Part shown: positions 1-8,319 of the stretch, in pieces
Layout of the letters: every line of letters starts with the position of its first letter
How positions within the stretch are numbered: the stretch's first letter is position 1
From: Sphingomonas sp. 35-24ZXX
Lineage (GTDB): Bacteria > Pseudomonadota > Alphaproteobacteria > Sphingomonadales > Sphingomonadaceae
DNA: 64,000 nucleotides
Assembly (NCBI RefSeq): GCF_000786215.1
Contig: NZ_JROG01000008.1
Coordinates: forward strand, 62,001 to 126,000
Reading direction: 5' to 3'
Position numbers and translations under genes: made by a program
The notes under the pieces: model-generated
Told to the model about the DNA's origin: nothing
The model's database searches: none
What the model saw: the letters and a program-made list of their open reading frames with translations, nothing else

Positions 1-1
1 C

Positions 2-433
2 GGCGATTACAAAAGACCTGCTGTTATCGGAGCGGTCATCGACCTGGGGAACTGCCTTGATCTGCTTGCCAGAGAGAATCTCGAAATTCTGAAAGAAGCG
101 CACGCATCGTTTCTGCAACTGCGTCAACTTTCCGGGCTGCCTATTCCAGAAAACCGAAGTCCCAAGGGCATGAAAAAGAAAGACAGGCTGCTTCGCTTTC
201 TCGATTGCGCCGTGTTTCGCCACCTGCATTCGATCATTGATGAATTGGCAAAGGACGACGCCAGCTTCCGCCCGTTTGATACCGTGCGCGGCATGTTTAT
301 GGAAGGAGGGCGGCTCTATCCGGGCAGCGGCTTCTACCGGAAAAGCCATGTTCAGATTGCGGTTCGAAACACGGATTGCATTAAGGGGATTTTCTACCCT
401 CCAGAGCTGCGGCCTCTCCAGTTCCAGTCTTGA
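2..433 (+). CDS. Conserved hypothetical protein, 5' end outside window
   Basis: The reading frame is open from the first bases of the window to a TGA at 431-433, giving the last 143 residues of a longer protein; an internal ATG at 170 is probably not the real start. Visible segments include VIGAVIDLGNCLDLL, FLDCAVFRHLHSIIDE and a C-terminal stretch with GMFMEGGRLYPGSGFY and IKGIFYPPE. There are no membrane segments. It resembles the C-terminal part of a widespread uncharacterised family whose members I recall as having an ADP-ribosyltransferase-like N-terminus; that is memory, not something visible here. Base composition is clearly less GC-rich than the following genes, which suggests recent acquisition. 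No function is assigned. Confidence 0.6.
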   Translation, partial: GDYKRPAVIGAVIDLGNCLDLLARENLEILKEAHASFLQLRQLSGLPIPENRSPKGMKKKDRLLRFLDCAVFRHLHSIIDELAKDDASFRPFDTVRGMFMEGGRLYPGSGFYRKSHVQIAVRNTDCIKGIFYPPELRPLQFQS

Positions 434-467
434 TTAGCGGTAGAGTGCCACACTGCCCCCTCATCGC

Positions 468-496
468 TTGACTTTACCCCCCCTCGACCGTATGCG
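468..496 (+). promoter_or_regulatory. Candidate sigma70-type promoter for rpmH-rnpA
   Basis: TTGACT at 468-473 and TATGCG at 491-496 are separated by 17 bases, a good match to a housekeeping promoter. It lies about 75 bases before the rpmH start and is the only such pair I see in the gap 434-571. Inferred from sequence only. Confidence 0.45.
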
Positions 497-571
497 GCCT
501 GCTTTCGCGGGCATCGCAGCAGGTGATGTGCGCGGCGAATCATTTGAACCCGTAATTTTCAGGAGTGCCGC

Positions 572-706
572 ATGAAGCGCACATTTCAGCCCAGCAACCT
601 TGTGCGCGCTCGTCGTCACGGATTCCGTTCGCGCACCGCGACCCCCGGTGGCCGTGCCGTTCTGCGTGCACGTCGCGCCCGTGGCCGCAAGCGCCTGAGC
701 GCCTGA
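572..706 (+). CDS. rpmH: 50S ribosomal protein L34
   Basis: This 44-residue, highly basic protein begins [19 protein letters not shown] and ends [10 protein letters not shown], the standard L34 sequence and length. L34 is a late-assembling protein of the large ribosomal subunit. The ATG follows AGGAGTG at 561-567, which serves as ribosome binding site. It is the first gene of the conserved rpmH-rnpA-yidD-yidC block, and rnpA begins about 14 bases after its stop. Confidence 0.97.
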   Translation: MKRTFQPSNLVRARRHGFRSRTATPGGRAVLRARRARGRKRLSA

Positions 707-720
707 TCGGGCCGCTGCCC

Positions 721-1164
721 GTGATTGCGGGCGCGGACGACAGCCAGGATATCGAGCAGACGGGCGCTCCGGATCGTTCCGGGGCGCCTGTTGTGTTGCG
801 CCAAAGGTCGGATTTCCTGGCCGCCAACGGGGGCCTGCGCGTCGGCACCCCCGCCTTCGTGCTGCTCGTCAAATCCCGCCAGGATGCCGACACCACCTGC
901 CGCATCGGCTATACCGTCACCAAGAAGACCGGCAACGCCGTGGTGCGCAACCGCATCAAGCGCCGGTTTCGCGCGCTGGCGCGCCAGGTGCTGCCCGATC
1001 ACGGCCTGGCAGGCGCAGATCACGTGCTGATCGGCCGTGAAGACGCGCTGACCCGCGAATTCGCCGCGATGCAGGCCGATCTCGAACGCGCCCTGGCCAA
1101 GGTGCGCGATGGCAAGGCCACCACCGATCGCCGCCCGCCGCGCGGCAAACCCCGGCGGCGCTGA
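721..1164 (+). CDS. rnpA: Ribonuclease P protein component
   Basis: The protein subunit of RNase P, which helps the catalytic RNA trim tRNA 5' leaders. The RNR signature is clear: GNAVVRNRIKRRFRALAR, preceded by RIGYTVTKKTG, with the usual RSDFLAANGG near the N-terminus. The start is uncertain. GTG at 721 gives 147 residues, longer than the usual 110-130, while GTG at 793 gives 123 residues and a more typical N-terminus. Neither has a strong ribosome binding site. The C-terminus is a basic, low-complexity extension rich in Arg and Pro. It lies between rpmH and yidD as in most bacteria. Confidence 0.93.
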   Translation: MIAGADDSQDIEQTGAPDRSGAPVVLRQRSDFLAANGGLRVGTPAFVLLVKSRQDADTTCRIGYTVTKKTGNAVVRNRIKRRFRALARQVLPDHGLAGADHVLIGREDALTREFAAMQADLERALAKVRDGKATTDRRPPRGKPRRR

Positions 1165-1257
1165 CATGCGCATTCCGTCGGAGACTGGCGTATGCCGGTC
1201 GAGCGGTGCTCGCCTGGCAGACCTGGCTGTGATGGTGATGCCGGCCATGGAAAACCG

Positions 1258-1467
1258 ATGCGCCAGTTGCTGATCCTGATCGCCCGGGGCTGGCAACTGG
1301 GCCCTTCGCGCATCCTGCCGCCGACCTGCAGGTACAGCCCCAGCTGTTCCGAATACGCCATCCAGGCGCTCAACCGCCATGGTGCGATTAAGGGTGGCTG
1401 GCTGGCGATGAAGCGGCTATTGCGCTGTCACCCATGGGGCGGGCACGGCCATGATCCGGTGCCCTGA
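1258..1467 (+). CDS. yidD: Membrane protein insertion efficiency factor YidD
   Basis: A 69-residue protein of the YidD (DUF37) family, a small inner-membrane-associated factor that helps YidC insert proteins. It contains the family core PPTCRYSPSCSEYAIQAL with its conserved cysteines and ends RCHPWGGHGHDPVP, as usual for alphaproteobacteria. An upstream in-frame ATG at 1192 would add 22 residues not typical of the family, so the ATG at 1258 (MRQLLILIARGW) was chosen. It sits between rnpA and yidC. Confidence 0.92.
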   Translation: MRQLLILIARGWQLGPSRILPPTCRYSPSCSEYAIQALNRHGAIKGGWLAMKRLLRCHPWGGHGHDPVP

Positions 1468-1514
1468 TGCACATATGCGCCCCCTTTATGAATTGCCGGA
1501 ACGAGGTTTGAAGC

Positions 1515-3281
1515 GTGGAGAATCAGCGTAACGTCATCCTGGCCATCGGTTTGATGGCCCTGGTCCTGTTCGGATGGCCCTATGCGCTGGAAATCCTGTA
1601 TCCAGCGCGTCCGGCGACGATCGAGGATGCGATCGAAGCGCCGCGCCCCGGCCTCGACAACCGTAACGCCGTGCCCGACACCGGCACCGCCCCCAAGGTC
1701 ATCCGCAGCCGCAAGGCCGTGCTCTCCGGCACCAGCCGCGTCGCGATCGATGCGCCGCGCGTCGCCGGATCGATCAACCTCACCGGTGCCCGGCTCGATG
1801 ACATCGTGCTCAAGGACTATCGCGAGAAGCTCGACAAGGACAGCGACCTTGTCCACCTGTTCTCGCCTGCCGGCACCGAAGACCAGTATTTCGCGCAGTT
1901 CGGCTGGATCGGCGAGGGTGTCGTCACCCCCACCAGCCAGACCGTCTGGACGCCCAATGGCGCCAAGCTGACCCCCGCGACACCGGTGACGCTGAGCTGG
2001 ACCAATCCGGCAGGCCAGCGCTTCGAGATCGTCTATGCGATCGACGCCAACTATCTGGTCAGCGTCACCCAGCGTTTCGTCAATGCCGGCGCCACACCAG
2101 CGATCGTGCGCCCGCTGGGGCTGATCAACCGCACCCGCGCCAATGCCGACCCCAGCACCTGGACCGTGCGCAACGGACCGCTCGGCGTGTTCGACGATGT
2201 CGCCGATTTCGATGTGCACTATGACGACCTCGACGAGAATCCCAAGAAGCTGGTCGAGTATAACGGCACGATCGACTGGCTGGGCTTCACCGACCATTAC
2301 TGGCTGTCTGCGCTGATCCCCGCACCGGGTGCCAAGGGCAAGATGGCGGGCAATTTCCGCAGCCTGGGCGGCAAGCTCTATCAGTCCGAACTGCTGTTTG
2401 ACACCACGGTCGTGGCCCCGGGCAAGCAGATCGAGACCAAGTCGATGCTGTTTGCGGGTGCCAAGGAAACCGAGCTGCTCGACGATTATGTCGATGCCAA
2501 GGATATCAAGCTGCTCGACCGCGCGGTCGACTGGGGCTGGTTCATCTGGTTCGAAAAGCCGATCTTCAAGCTGCTCAACTGGCTCTTCGAGCAGGTCGGC
2601 AACTTCGGCGTGGCGATCATCCTGCTCACCATCATCATCCGCGGCCTGATGTTCCCCATCGCGCAGAAGCAGTTCGCCTCGATGGCGCAGATGCGCGCGG
2701 TGCAGCCCAAGATGAAGGCGCTGCAGGAACGCTACAAGGACGACAAGCAGAAGCTCCAGCAGGAGATGATGGAGCTGTACCGCAAGGAAAAGGTCAATCC
2801 GCTCGCCGGATGCCTGCCGATGTTCCTGCAGATCCCGGTCTTCTTCGCGCTCTACAAGGTGCTGCTGCTCGCCATCGAAATGCGCCACCAGCCGTTCGTG
2901 TTGTGGATCAAGGATCTGTCCGCGCCCGATCCGCTGACGCCGGTCAACCTGTTCGGCCTGCTGCCCTTCGATCCGCCGAGCATGATCGCCATCGGCATCC
3001 TGCCGATCATCCTGGGCGTCACCATGTGGTTGCAGTTCAAGCTCAATCCCGCGCCGATGGACCCGGTCCAGCAGCAGGTCTTCTCGATCATGCCCTGGGT
3101 GCTGATGTTCGTGATGGCCCCGTTTGCCGCTGGCTTGCAGCTGTATTGGGCGATGTCGAACGTGCTCACCATCGCGCAGCAGAAGTGGCTCTATAGCCGC
3201 CATCCGCAGTTGAAGGAGCTCGCCGCGCAAGAGGCGGCAGCCAAGGCGGCCAAGGCCGAGAAAGATAAAGGCGCGGCGTGA
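1515..3281 (+). CDS. yidC: Membrane protein insertase YidC
   Basis: A 588-residue YidC/Oxa1 insertase that integrates inner-membrane proteins with or without SecYEG. The N-terminal anchor (residues about 6-25, NVILAIGLMALVLFGWPY) is followed by a large periplasmic beta-domain. The conserved insertase core runs from about residue 360 to 570, with the groove arginine at R376 (TIIIRGLMFP), a cytoplasmic coiled-coil helix pair (KMKALQERYKDDKQK) and the hydrophobic hairpins. The C-terminus is Ala/Lys-rich. The start is GTG (1515-1517). Its stop overlaps the engB start (GTGA), so the two are probably co-translated. Confidence 0.97.
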   Translation: MENQRNVILAIGLMALVLFGWPYALEILYPARPATIEDAIEAPRPGLDNRNAVPDTGTAPKVIRSRKAVLSGTSRVAIDAPRVAGSINLTGARLDDIVLKDYREKLDKDSDLVHLFSPAGTEDQYFAQFGWIGEGVVTPTSQTVWTPNGAKLTPATPVTLSWTNPAGQRFEIVYAIDANYLVSVTQRFVNAGATPAIVRPLGLINRTRANADPSTWTVRNGPLGVFDDVADFDVHYDDLDENPKKLVEYNGTIDWLGFTDHYWLSALIPAPGAKGKMAGNFRSLGGKLYQSELLFDTTVVAPGKQIETKSMLFAGAKETELLDDYVDAKDIKLLDRAVDWGWFIWFEKPIFKLLNWLFEQVGNFGVAIILLTIIIRGLMFPIAQKQFASMAQMRAVQPKMKALQERYKDDKQKLQQEMMELYRKEKVNPLAGCLPMFLQIPVFFALYKVLLLAIEMRHQPFVLWIKDLSAPDPLTPVNLFGLLPFDPPSMIAIGILPIILGVTMWLQFKLNPAPMDPVQQQVFSIMPWVLMFVMAPFAAGLQLYWAMSNVLTIAQQKWLYSRHPQLKELAAQEAAAKAAKAEKDKGAA

Positions 3282-3931
3282 CCGAAGAAACCCAGCCCGT
3301 TATCCACCCGCTGCTGCAGGAGGCCAACCGGCTGTTCTCAGGATCGGTGACGTTCCTGAAATCCGCGCCTGCGCTCGAATTCCTGCCGCCGCCCAGCGTA
3401 CCCGAAATCGCGTTTGCCGGCCGCTCGAACGTCGGCAAGTCCTCGCTGCTCAACGCGCTGGTCGGCCGCCGGGCGATTGCGCGCACGTCGGTGACCCCGG
3501 GGCGAACGCAGGAGCTCAACTTCTTCGACATCGGCGATCCGCCGCGCTTTCGCGTGGTCGACATGCCGGGCTATGGCTATGCCAAGGCGCCCAAGGATGT
3601 CGTCAAGAAATGGCGCTTCCTGATCAACGACTATCTGCGCGGACGCCAGGTATTGAAACGCACATTGGTGCTGATCGACAGCCGTCATGGGGTCAAGGAC
3701 GTCGATCTCGATGTCATGAAGATGCTCGATGAGGCGGCGGTCAGCTACCGGCTGGTGCTGACCAAGGCAGACAAGATCAAGGCCAGCGATCTGGAAAAGG
3801 TCGCCAACGCGACCCGCGCCGAAGCGCGCAAGCACGCTGCGGCCTTCCCCGATGTGATCATCACCTCGTCCGAAAAGCGCATGGGCATTGACGAACTGCG
3901 CGGCTTTGTGATGGATTCGATCAGCGAGTGA
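3278..3931 (+). CDS. engB: Ribosome biogenesis GTP-binding protein EngB/YsxC
   Basis: A 217-residue TrmE-Era-EngA-EngB-Septin GTPase needed for large-subunit maturation and division. The G motifs are complete: GRSNVGKSS at residues 48-56, DMPGYGYAK from 95, and TKAD at 162-165. The start is GTG overlapping the yidC stop by four bases, so expression is likely coupled to yidC. Confidence 0.96.
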   Translation: MTEETQPVIHPLLQEANRLFSGSVTFLKSAPALEFLPPPSVPEIAFAGRSNVGKSSLLNALVGRRAIARTSVTPGRTQELNFFDIGDPPRFRVVDMPGYGYAKAPKDVVKKWRFLINDYLRGRQVLKRTLVLIDSRHGVKDVDLDVMKMLDEAAVSYRLVLTKADKIKASDLEKVANATRAEARKHAAAFPDVIITSSEKRMGIDELRGFVMDSISE

Positions 3932-3962
3932 GCAGCACCGCAGGGGTAGGTCAGGGGCGCCC

Positions 3963-4616
3963 ATGAAACTCTATATCGGCAACAAGAACTATTCGAGCTG
4001 GTCGCTGCGCGGCTGGCTTGCGTGCAAGCAGTCGGGCCTGCCGTTCGAGGAAATCGTGGTGCCGCTGTACGACGATGCCTGGGCCGAGACCCGCCAGCAG
4101 CCCGAGTTTCAGCCCTCGGCCGGCAAGGTGCCGGTGCTGTGGGACGGCGAAGCGGTGGTGTGGGATTCGCTCGCCATCATCGGCTGGCTCGCCGACAGGA
4201 CGCACCGCGACCGCTTCTGGCCCAAGGATCCCGTCGCCGCCGCCCTCGCCCGATCGATGGCAGCCGAAATGCACAGCGGATACCTGCCGCTGCGCCGCGA
4301 ATGCGGCATGAACATGCGCAAGCGCTTCGATGATTTCTCCGTCAGCCCTGAAGTGCACCAGGATGTCATGCGCATCCTGTCGCTCTGGGCGGAGGCGCGG
4401 GCGCGCTTCGGGCGGGGCGGACCCTTCCTGTTCGGCAGCTTCGGCGCAGCGGATATCATGTTCGCGCCCGTCGTCACCCGCTTCCAGACCTATGGGATCA
4501 CTTTACCCGGATTTGCCCGCGCCTATAGCGATGCCATCATGGAGCATGAATGGATGCTCGACTGGGCCGCCGCCGCCGAGGCCGAACCCTGGGTGATCGA
4601 GCGCTTCGAGCGCTGA
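3963..4616 (+). CDS. Glutathione S-transferase family protein
   Basis: A 217-residue cytosolic GST. The N-terminal thioredoxin fold begins MKLYIGNKNYSSWSLRG, a Ser-containing glutathione-site pattern. GKVPVL (the cis-Pro element) and DSLAIIGWLAD follow, then an all-helical C-terminal domain from about residue 90. It starts 31 bases after engB on the same strand and may be read through from that operon. It ends four bases from the convergent SDR gene. The substrate cannot be inferred; detoxification or thiol transfer is a family-level guess. Confidence 0.85.
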   Translation: MKLYIGNKNYSSWSLRGWLACKQSGLPFEEIVVPLYDDAWAETRQQPEFQPSAGKVPVLWDGEAVVWDSLAIIGWLADRTHRDRFWPKDPVAAALARSMAAEMHSGYLPLRRECGMNMRKRFDDFSVSPEVHQDVMRILSLWAEARARFGRGGPFLFGSFGAADIMFAPVVTRFQTYGITLPGFARAYSDAIMEHEWMLDWAAAAEAEPWVIERFER

Positions 4617-4620
4617 CGCT

Positions 4621-5424
4621 TCAGCCGCCGCCGCTCAGGATGGCCGAAAGCCCGGCCTCGTAATCGGGATAGGCGAGCTGCCAGCCGAGCAGCCGCTTGG
4701 CCTTGCGATTGGCCACGCGGCGGTTCTCCGCATAGAAACCCAGCGCCATCGGCGACAGGTTGACCTCCTGCAGCGACTGCATCGGCGGCAGCGGCGCGCC
4801 AAGCAGGCGGCACGCAGCCTCGATCACGCGGTTCTGCGAGCATGGCAGATCGTCGGCGAGGTTGTAGACTCCGGCTGGCCCATCGAACGAGGCGATGATG
4901 CCGCCCGCGATATCCTCGACATGCACGCGGCTGAACACCTGATCGGGCATGTCGATGCGTTTGGCGCTGCCTTCCCGCACCCGGTCGAGCGCGCTGCGCC
5001 CCGGTCCGTAGATTCCCGGCAGCCGCAGCACCCGCGCCCGATTGTCGAGCGCCTGCCAGACGAGATCGGCCTCGGTCCGTGCATTGCGCCGTCCGGTGCC
5101 GACCACCGATCCTTCATCCACCCACGCCCCGCCCGCATCGCCATAGACACCGGTGGATGACAGGTACCCGATCCAGCGCGCGGGCGCGGCGCGAAGGATC
5201 TCGCCATACTGCGTCAGCACTGGGTCAAGCCCTCGGGCGCGCTCGGGCGGGACGCTGGAGAGCACATGCGTCGCCTGCCCCAGCGCGGCATGGACCGCGG
5301 CGCTATCCGCAAAGGCGACGTCCCCCGCCCGGCCCGTGCCGCGCACCTGCCATCCTTGCGCGCGGAGCCGCCGGGCGAGGTGGGTCGACGTGTAACCCAT
5401 GCCGAAGATGAAGAGGGTGTTCAT
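4621..5424 (-). CDS. NAD(P)-dependent SDR/epimerase family protein (YeeZ-like)
   Basis: A 267-residue extended-SDR-like protein. The N-terminal Rossmann motif reads FIFGMGYTSTHLARRL (a GxGxxxxxLAxxL variant), followed by YLSSTGVYGD with its following Asp and Gly, and VLRLPGIYGPGRSALD. The canonical YxxxK catalytic pair is not obvious, as in other YeeZ-type family members, so activity is uncertain. Start ATG at 5422-5424 gives the beta-strand directly; a longer open frame upstream runs into an intergenic repeat and is not believed. It is convergent with the GST and divergent from pepN. Confidence 0.8.
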   Translation of the reverse strand: MNTLFIFGMGYTSTHLARRLRAQGWQVRGTGRAGDVAFADSAAVHAALGQATHVLSSVPPERARGLDPVLTQYGEILRAAPARWIGYLSSTGVYGDAGGAWVDEGSVVGTGRRNARTEADLVWQALDNRARVLRLPGIYGPGRSALDRVREGSAKRIDMPDQVFSRVHVEDIAGGIIASFDGPAGVYNLADDLPCSQNRVIEAACRLLGAPLPPMQSLQEVNLSPMALGFYAENRRVANRKAKRLLGWQLAYPDYEAGLSAILSGGG

Positions 5425-5485
5425 GGCCACGAACCTAGCGGCGGGGCGGGGGGATGCAAGGCGGTTGGCAGGGATGCGCCTCTGC

Positions 5486-5648
5486 AAATCCTCCCCCAGC
5501 TTGCTGGGGGAGGGGGACCGCCCGCGCAGCGGGGGGTGGAGGGGCGGCGGGGTCATGCAAATCCCAAGGCTTGTGCCATCCCGCTTCCCCTCCACCACCG
5601 CCCCTTGGGCGGCGGTCCCCCTCCCCGAGACAAGCTCGGGGAGGATTT
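5486..5648. repeat. Intergenic inverted-repeat element A1 (163 bp)
   Basis: Two arms of about 36 bases (5486-5521 and 5612-5648) are imperfect reverse complements, each ending in AAATCCTC and each folding into its own hairpin (CCCAGCTTGCTGGG in arm one). The interior holds a second matched pair of G-rich and C-rich segments. The element fills most of the gap between the divergent SDR and pepN genes. It shares its nested-hairpin design and an AGCTTGCT core with the elements at 9111 and 63672. Confidence 0.75.
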
Positions 5649-5688
5649 TTTCGTGCCAAAGACCGACACGCCCACTAGTGTCACCCCC

Positions 5689-8319
5689 ATGGCCGACATC
5701 CAGACCGCAACCGCCAGCCCGGCGCACCATGAAACCCCGGTGATCTACCGCGCGGACTATCAGCCGCCCGACTGGCGGGTGGAAACGGTGAAGCTCGAGT
5801 TCGACCTCGATCTGTCCGCGACCCATGTCACCGCGACGCTTGGCATGGTCCGCAACGGCGAGCACGACCGGCCCGTCCGGCTCGATTGCGATGGCGCGCT
5901 ACCGGTCACGCTCGAGGTCGATGGCGCGCAGGTCCACTGGCGGAGCGAGGGCAGTCAGATCGCCTTTGACGTGCACCAGCCGCGCGCCACGCTGACACTC
6001 GCCACGCGGATCGCACCCGATACCAACACCCAGTTGATGGGGCTGTTCGCCTCGAACGGCATGCTGTGCACCCAGTGCGAGGCCGAAGGCTTCCGCCGGA
6101 TCATTCCATTCATCGACCGGCCCGACAATATGGCGGTGTACGAGGTGCTGCTGCGCGGCGACAAGGCGCAGTTCCCGGTGCTGCTCAGCAACGGCGCGCT
6201 GGTCGATTCGGGCGATCTGCCCGATGGCCGTCACTTTGCCCGCTGGCACGATCCGCACCCCAAGCCGAGCTATCTATTCGCCTTGGTCGCGGGCGATCTG
6301 GTGGCGACCCGCGACAGTTTCACCACGAAATCGGGGACGGCTGTCGACCTTGCCATCTATGTCCGCGAAGGCGACGAAGGCCGCACCGCGCACGCGATGC
6401 AGGCGCTCAAGGCCTCGATGGCCTGGGACGAGCAGGTCTATGGGCTGGAATATGATCTGCCGGTGTTCAACATCGTTGCGGTCAGCGATTTCAACATGGG
6501 GGCGATGGAGAACAAGGGCCTCAACATCTTCAATTCGCGCTACATCCTCGCTGATCCCGATACCGCGACCGATTATGATTATGACGCGATCGAGGGCGTG
6601 GTCGCGCACGAATATTTCCACAACTGGTCGGGCAACCGCGTCACCTGCCGCGACTGGTTCCAGCTGAGCCTGAAGGAAGGCTTCACCGTCTATCGCGACC
6701 AGTGCTTTTCCGCCGACATGGGGTCGGAAGCGGTCAAGCGCATCGAGGATGTCCGGATGCTGCGCGCGGCGCAGTTCCCGGAGGATGCCGGGCCGCTCGC
6801 GCACCCGATCCGCCCTGACAGCTATATGGAGATCAGCAACTTCTACACCTCCACCGTCTACAACAAGGGCGCAGAGGTCATCCGCATGATGGCGACGATG
6901 GCGGGGTCCGAACGCTTCCGGCAGGGCTGCGACGTGTATTTCCAGCGCCACGATGGCGAGGCGGCGACCTGCGAGGATTTCGTCCGCGCGATGGAGGAAG
7001 GGGCAGGTCTGGACCTCACCCAGTTCCGCCGCTGGTACGAGCAGGCGGGCACTCCGCAGGTCCAGGCGCGGCTGGAGCATGACGCCGCAACCGGCACCGC
7101 GACACTGCACTTGCGCCAGAACTTCGCCGCGACGCCCGGCCAGCCGCACAAGCCGCTGATGCCGATCCCGCTGCGCACCGCGTTGATCGACCGCGACATG
7201 AAGGCGCATCGCGGCGAGACTCTGGTGATGCTGACCGAGGCCGAACAGAGCTTTGCCTTTCCCGGCTTTGCCCGCGCGCCGATCCTGTCGATCAATCGCG
7301 GCTTTTCCGCGCCGGTGAACCTCGACATCGCGCGCCAGCCCAGCGACCTGCCGTTCCTGGTGCGGCACGACGATGATCCCTTCGCGCGCTACGAGGCGCT
7401 GCAGCAGCTGGTGATCGACCGGCTGATCGCCGATATCGCCGATCTCGATGGCCCCGGCGCGGCGCAGACGCATGCCGTGTCGCTCGACGAGATCATCGCG
7501 GTGTTCGGCGATCTGGTCAGCGACCAGAGACTCGACGATTCGATGCGCGCCGAGATCCTCAGCCTGCCGACCGAGGCGTTTCTGGGCGAACAGATGCTGG
7601 TGGTGCGGCCCGAAGCGATTCATGCCGCACGCCGGGCCTTGCGCAAGGCGATCGGGTCGCGGCTGCTCGATCCGTGGCGCATCGCGCACGAACGAGCCAG
7701 CGCCGTACCCTATTCGCTGAGCCGCGAGGCGCGCGGCGCACGCAAGATCAAGTCGCTGGCCTTGGGCTATATCGCATCGGCCGAGGCTTCGGATGCTGGC
7801 ACAATCGCCTTCGAGCAGTTCGCCCGCGCCGACAACATGACCGACCGGCAAGGTGCTATGGCGGTGCTTGCCAGCATGCAGACCGATGTTCGCGAAACCG
7901 CGCTCGACAGCTTCTACAACCGCTTTTCGGGCAATGCGCTGGTCATCGACAAATGGTTCTCGCTGCAGACCGGCTCTGCGCACCCCCAGGTGTACGACCA
8001 GACGCTCGAGCTGATCCGGCACAAGGATTTCACGCTGACCAACCCCAATAGGGTGCGCGCGCTCTACTGGCCGTTCGTCTCCAACCAGGCGGCGTTCCAT
8101 GATGCCAGCGGGCGCGGCTATGAATTGCTGACCGACCTCGTCCTGCGGCTCGATTCCGTGAACCCGCAGACCACCGCGCGCTTCATCGCGCCTTTGGGCC
8201 GCTGGCGCCGGTTCGACGAAGCCCGCGCAGCCAGGATGCGCGGCTGCCTGGAGCGGATTCTGGCGCAGCCGGGGCTTTCGAAGGATGTAACCGAACAGGT
8301 GGTGAAGAGCCTTGAATAA
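5689..8319 (+). CDS. pepN: Aminopeptidase N (M1 family zinc metallopeptidase)
   Basis: An 876-residue cytoplasmic aminopeptidase of the bacterial PepN type, which removes N-terminal amino acids from peptides. The exopeptidase motif GAMEN is at about residue 270. The zinc site HEYFH is at 307-311, with the third ligand Glu at about 330 (LKEGFTVYRD), the exact HExxH-x18-E spacing. The middle and C-terminal helical domains match the M1 PepN subgroup in length. Start ATG at 5689 (MADIQTATASPAHH) was chosen because a longer open frame from 5266 crosses the repeat element. The last codons overlap the pgeF start. Confidence 0.96.
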   Translation: MADIQTATASPAHHETPVIYRADYQPPDWRVETVKLEFDLDLSATHVTATLGMVRNGEHDRPVRLDCDGALPVTLEVDGAQVHWRSEGSQIAFDVHQPRATLTLATRIAPDTNTQLMGLFASNGMLCTQCEAEGFRRIIPFIDRPDNMAVYEVLLRGDKAQFPVLLSNGALVDSGDLPDGRHFARWHDPHPKPSYLFALVAGDLVATRDSFTTKSGTAVDLAIYVREGDEGRTAHAMQALKASMAWDEQVYGLEYDLPVFNIVAVSDFNMGAMENKGLNIFNSRYILADPDTATDYDYDAIEGVVAHEYFHNWSGNRVTCRDWFQLSLKEGFTVYRDQCFSADMGSEAVKRIEDVRMLRAAQFPEDAGPLAHPIRPDSYMEISNFYTSTVYNKGAEVIRMMATMAGSERFRQGCDVYFQRHDGEAATCEDFVRAMEEGAGLDLTQFRRWYEQAGTPQVQARLEHDAATGTATLHLRQNFAATPGQPHKPLMPIPLRTALIDRDMKAHRGETLVMLTEAEQSFAFPGFARAPILSINRGFSAPVNLDIARQPSDLPFLVRHDDDPFARYEALQQLVIDRLIADIADLDGPGAAQTHAVSLDEIIAVFGDLVSDQRLDDSMRAEILSLPTEAFLGEQMLVVRPEAIHAARRALRKAIGSRLLDPWRIAHERASAVPYSLSREARGARKIKSLALGYIASAEASDAGTIAFEQFARADNMTDRQGAMAVLASMQTDVRETALDSFYNRFSGNALVIDKWFSLQTGSAHPQVYDQTLELIRHKDFTLTNPNRVRALYWPFVSNQAAFHDASGRGYELLTDLVLRLDSVNPQTTARFIAPLGRWRRFDEARAARMRGCLERILAQPGLSKDVTEQVVKSLE

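Noticed and set aside
1428-3230. 600-codon open frame on the minus strand opposite yidC
   Set aside because: Its translation is a low-complexity mix of Arg, His, Gln, Asp and Leu, the mirror of GC-rich yidC codons. yidC itself is certain.
5266-5688. N-terminal extension of the pepN frame
   Set aside because: It runs through repeat element A1 and into the opposite SDR gene. PepN family homology starts after the ATG at 5689.
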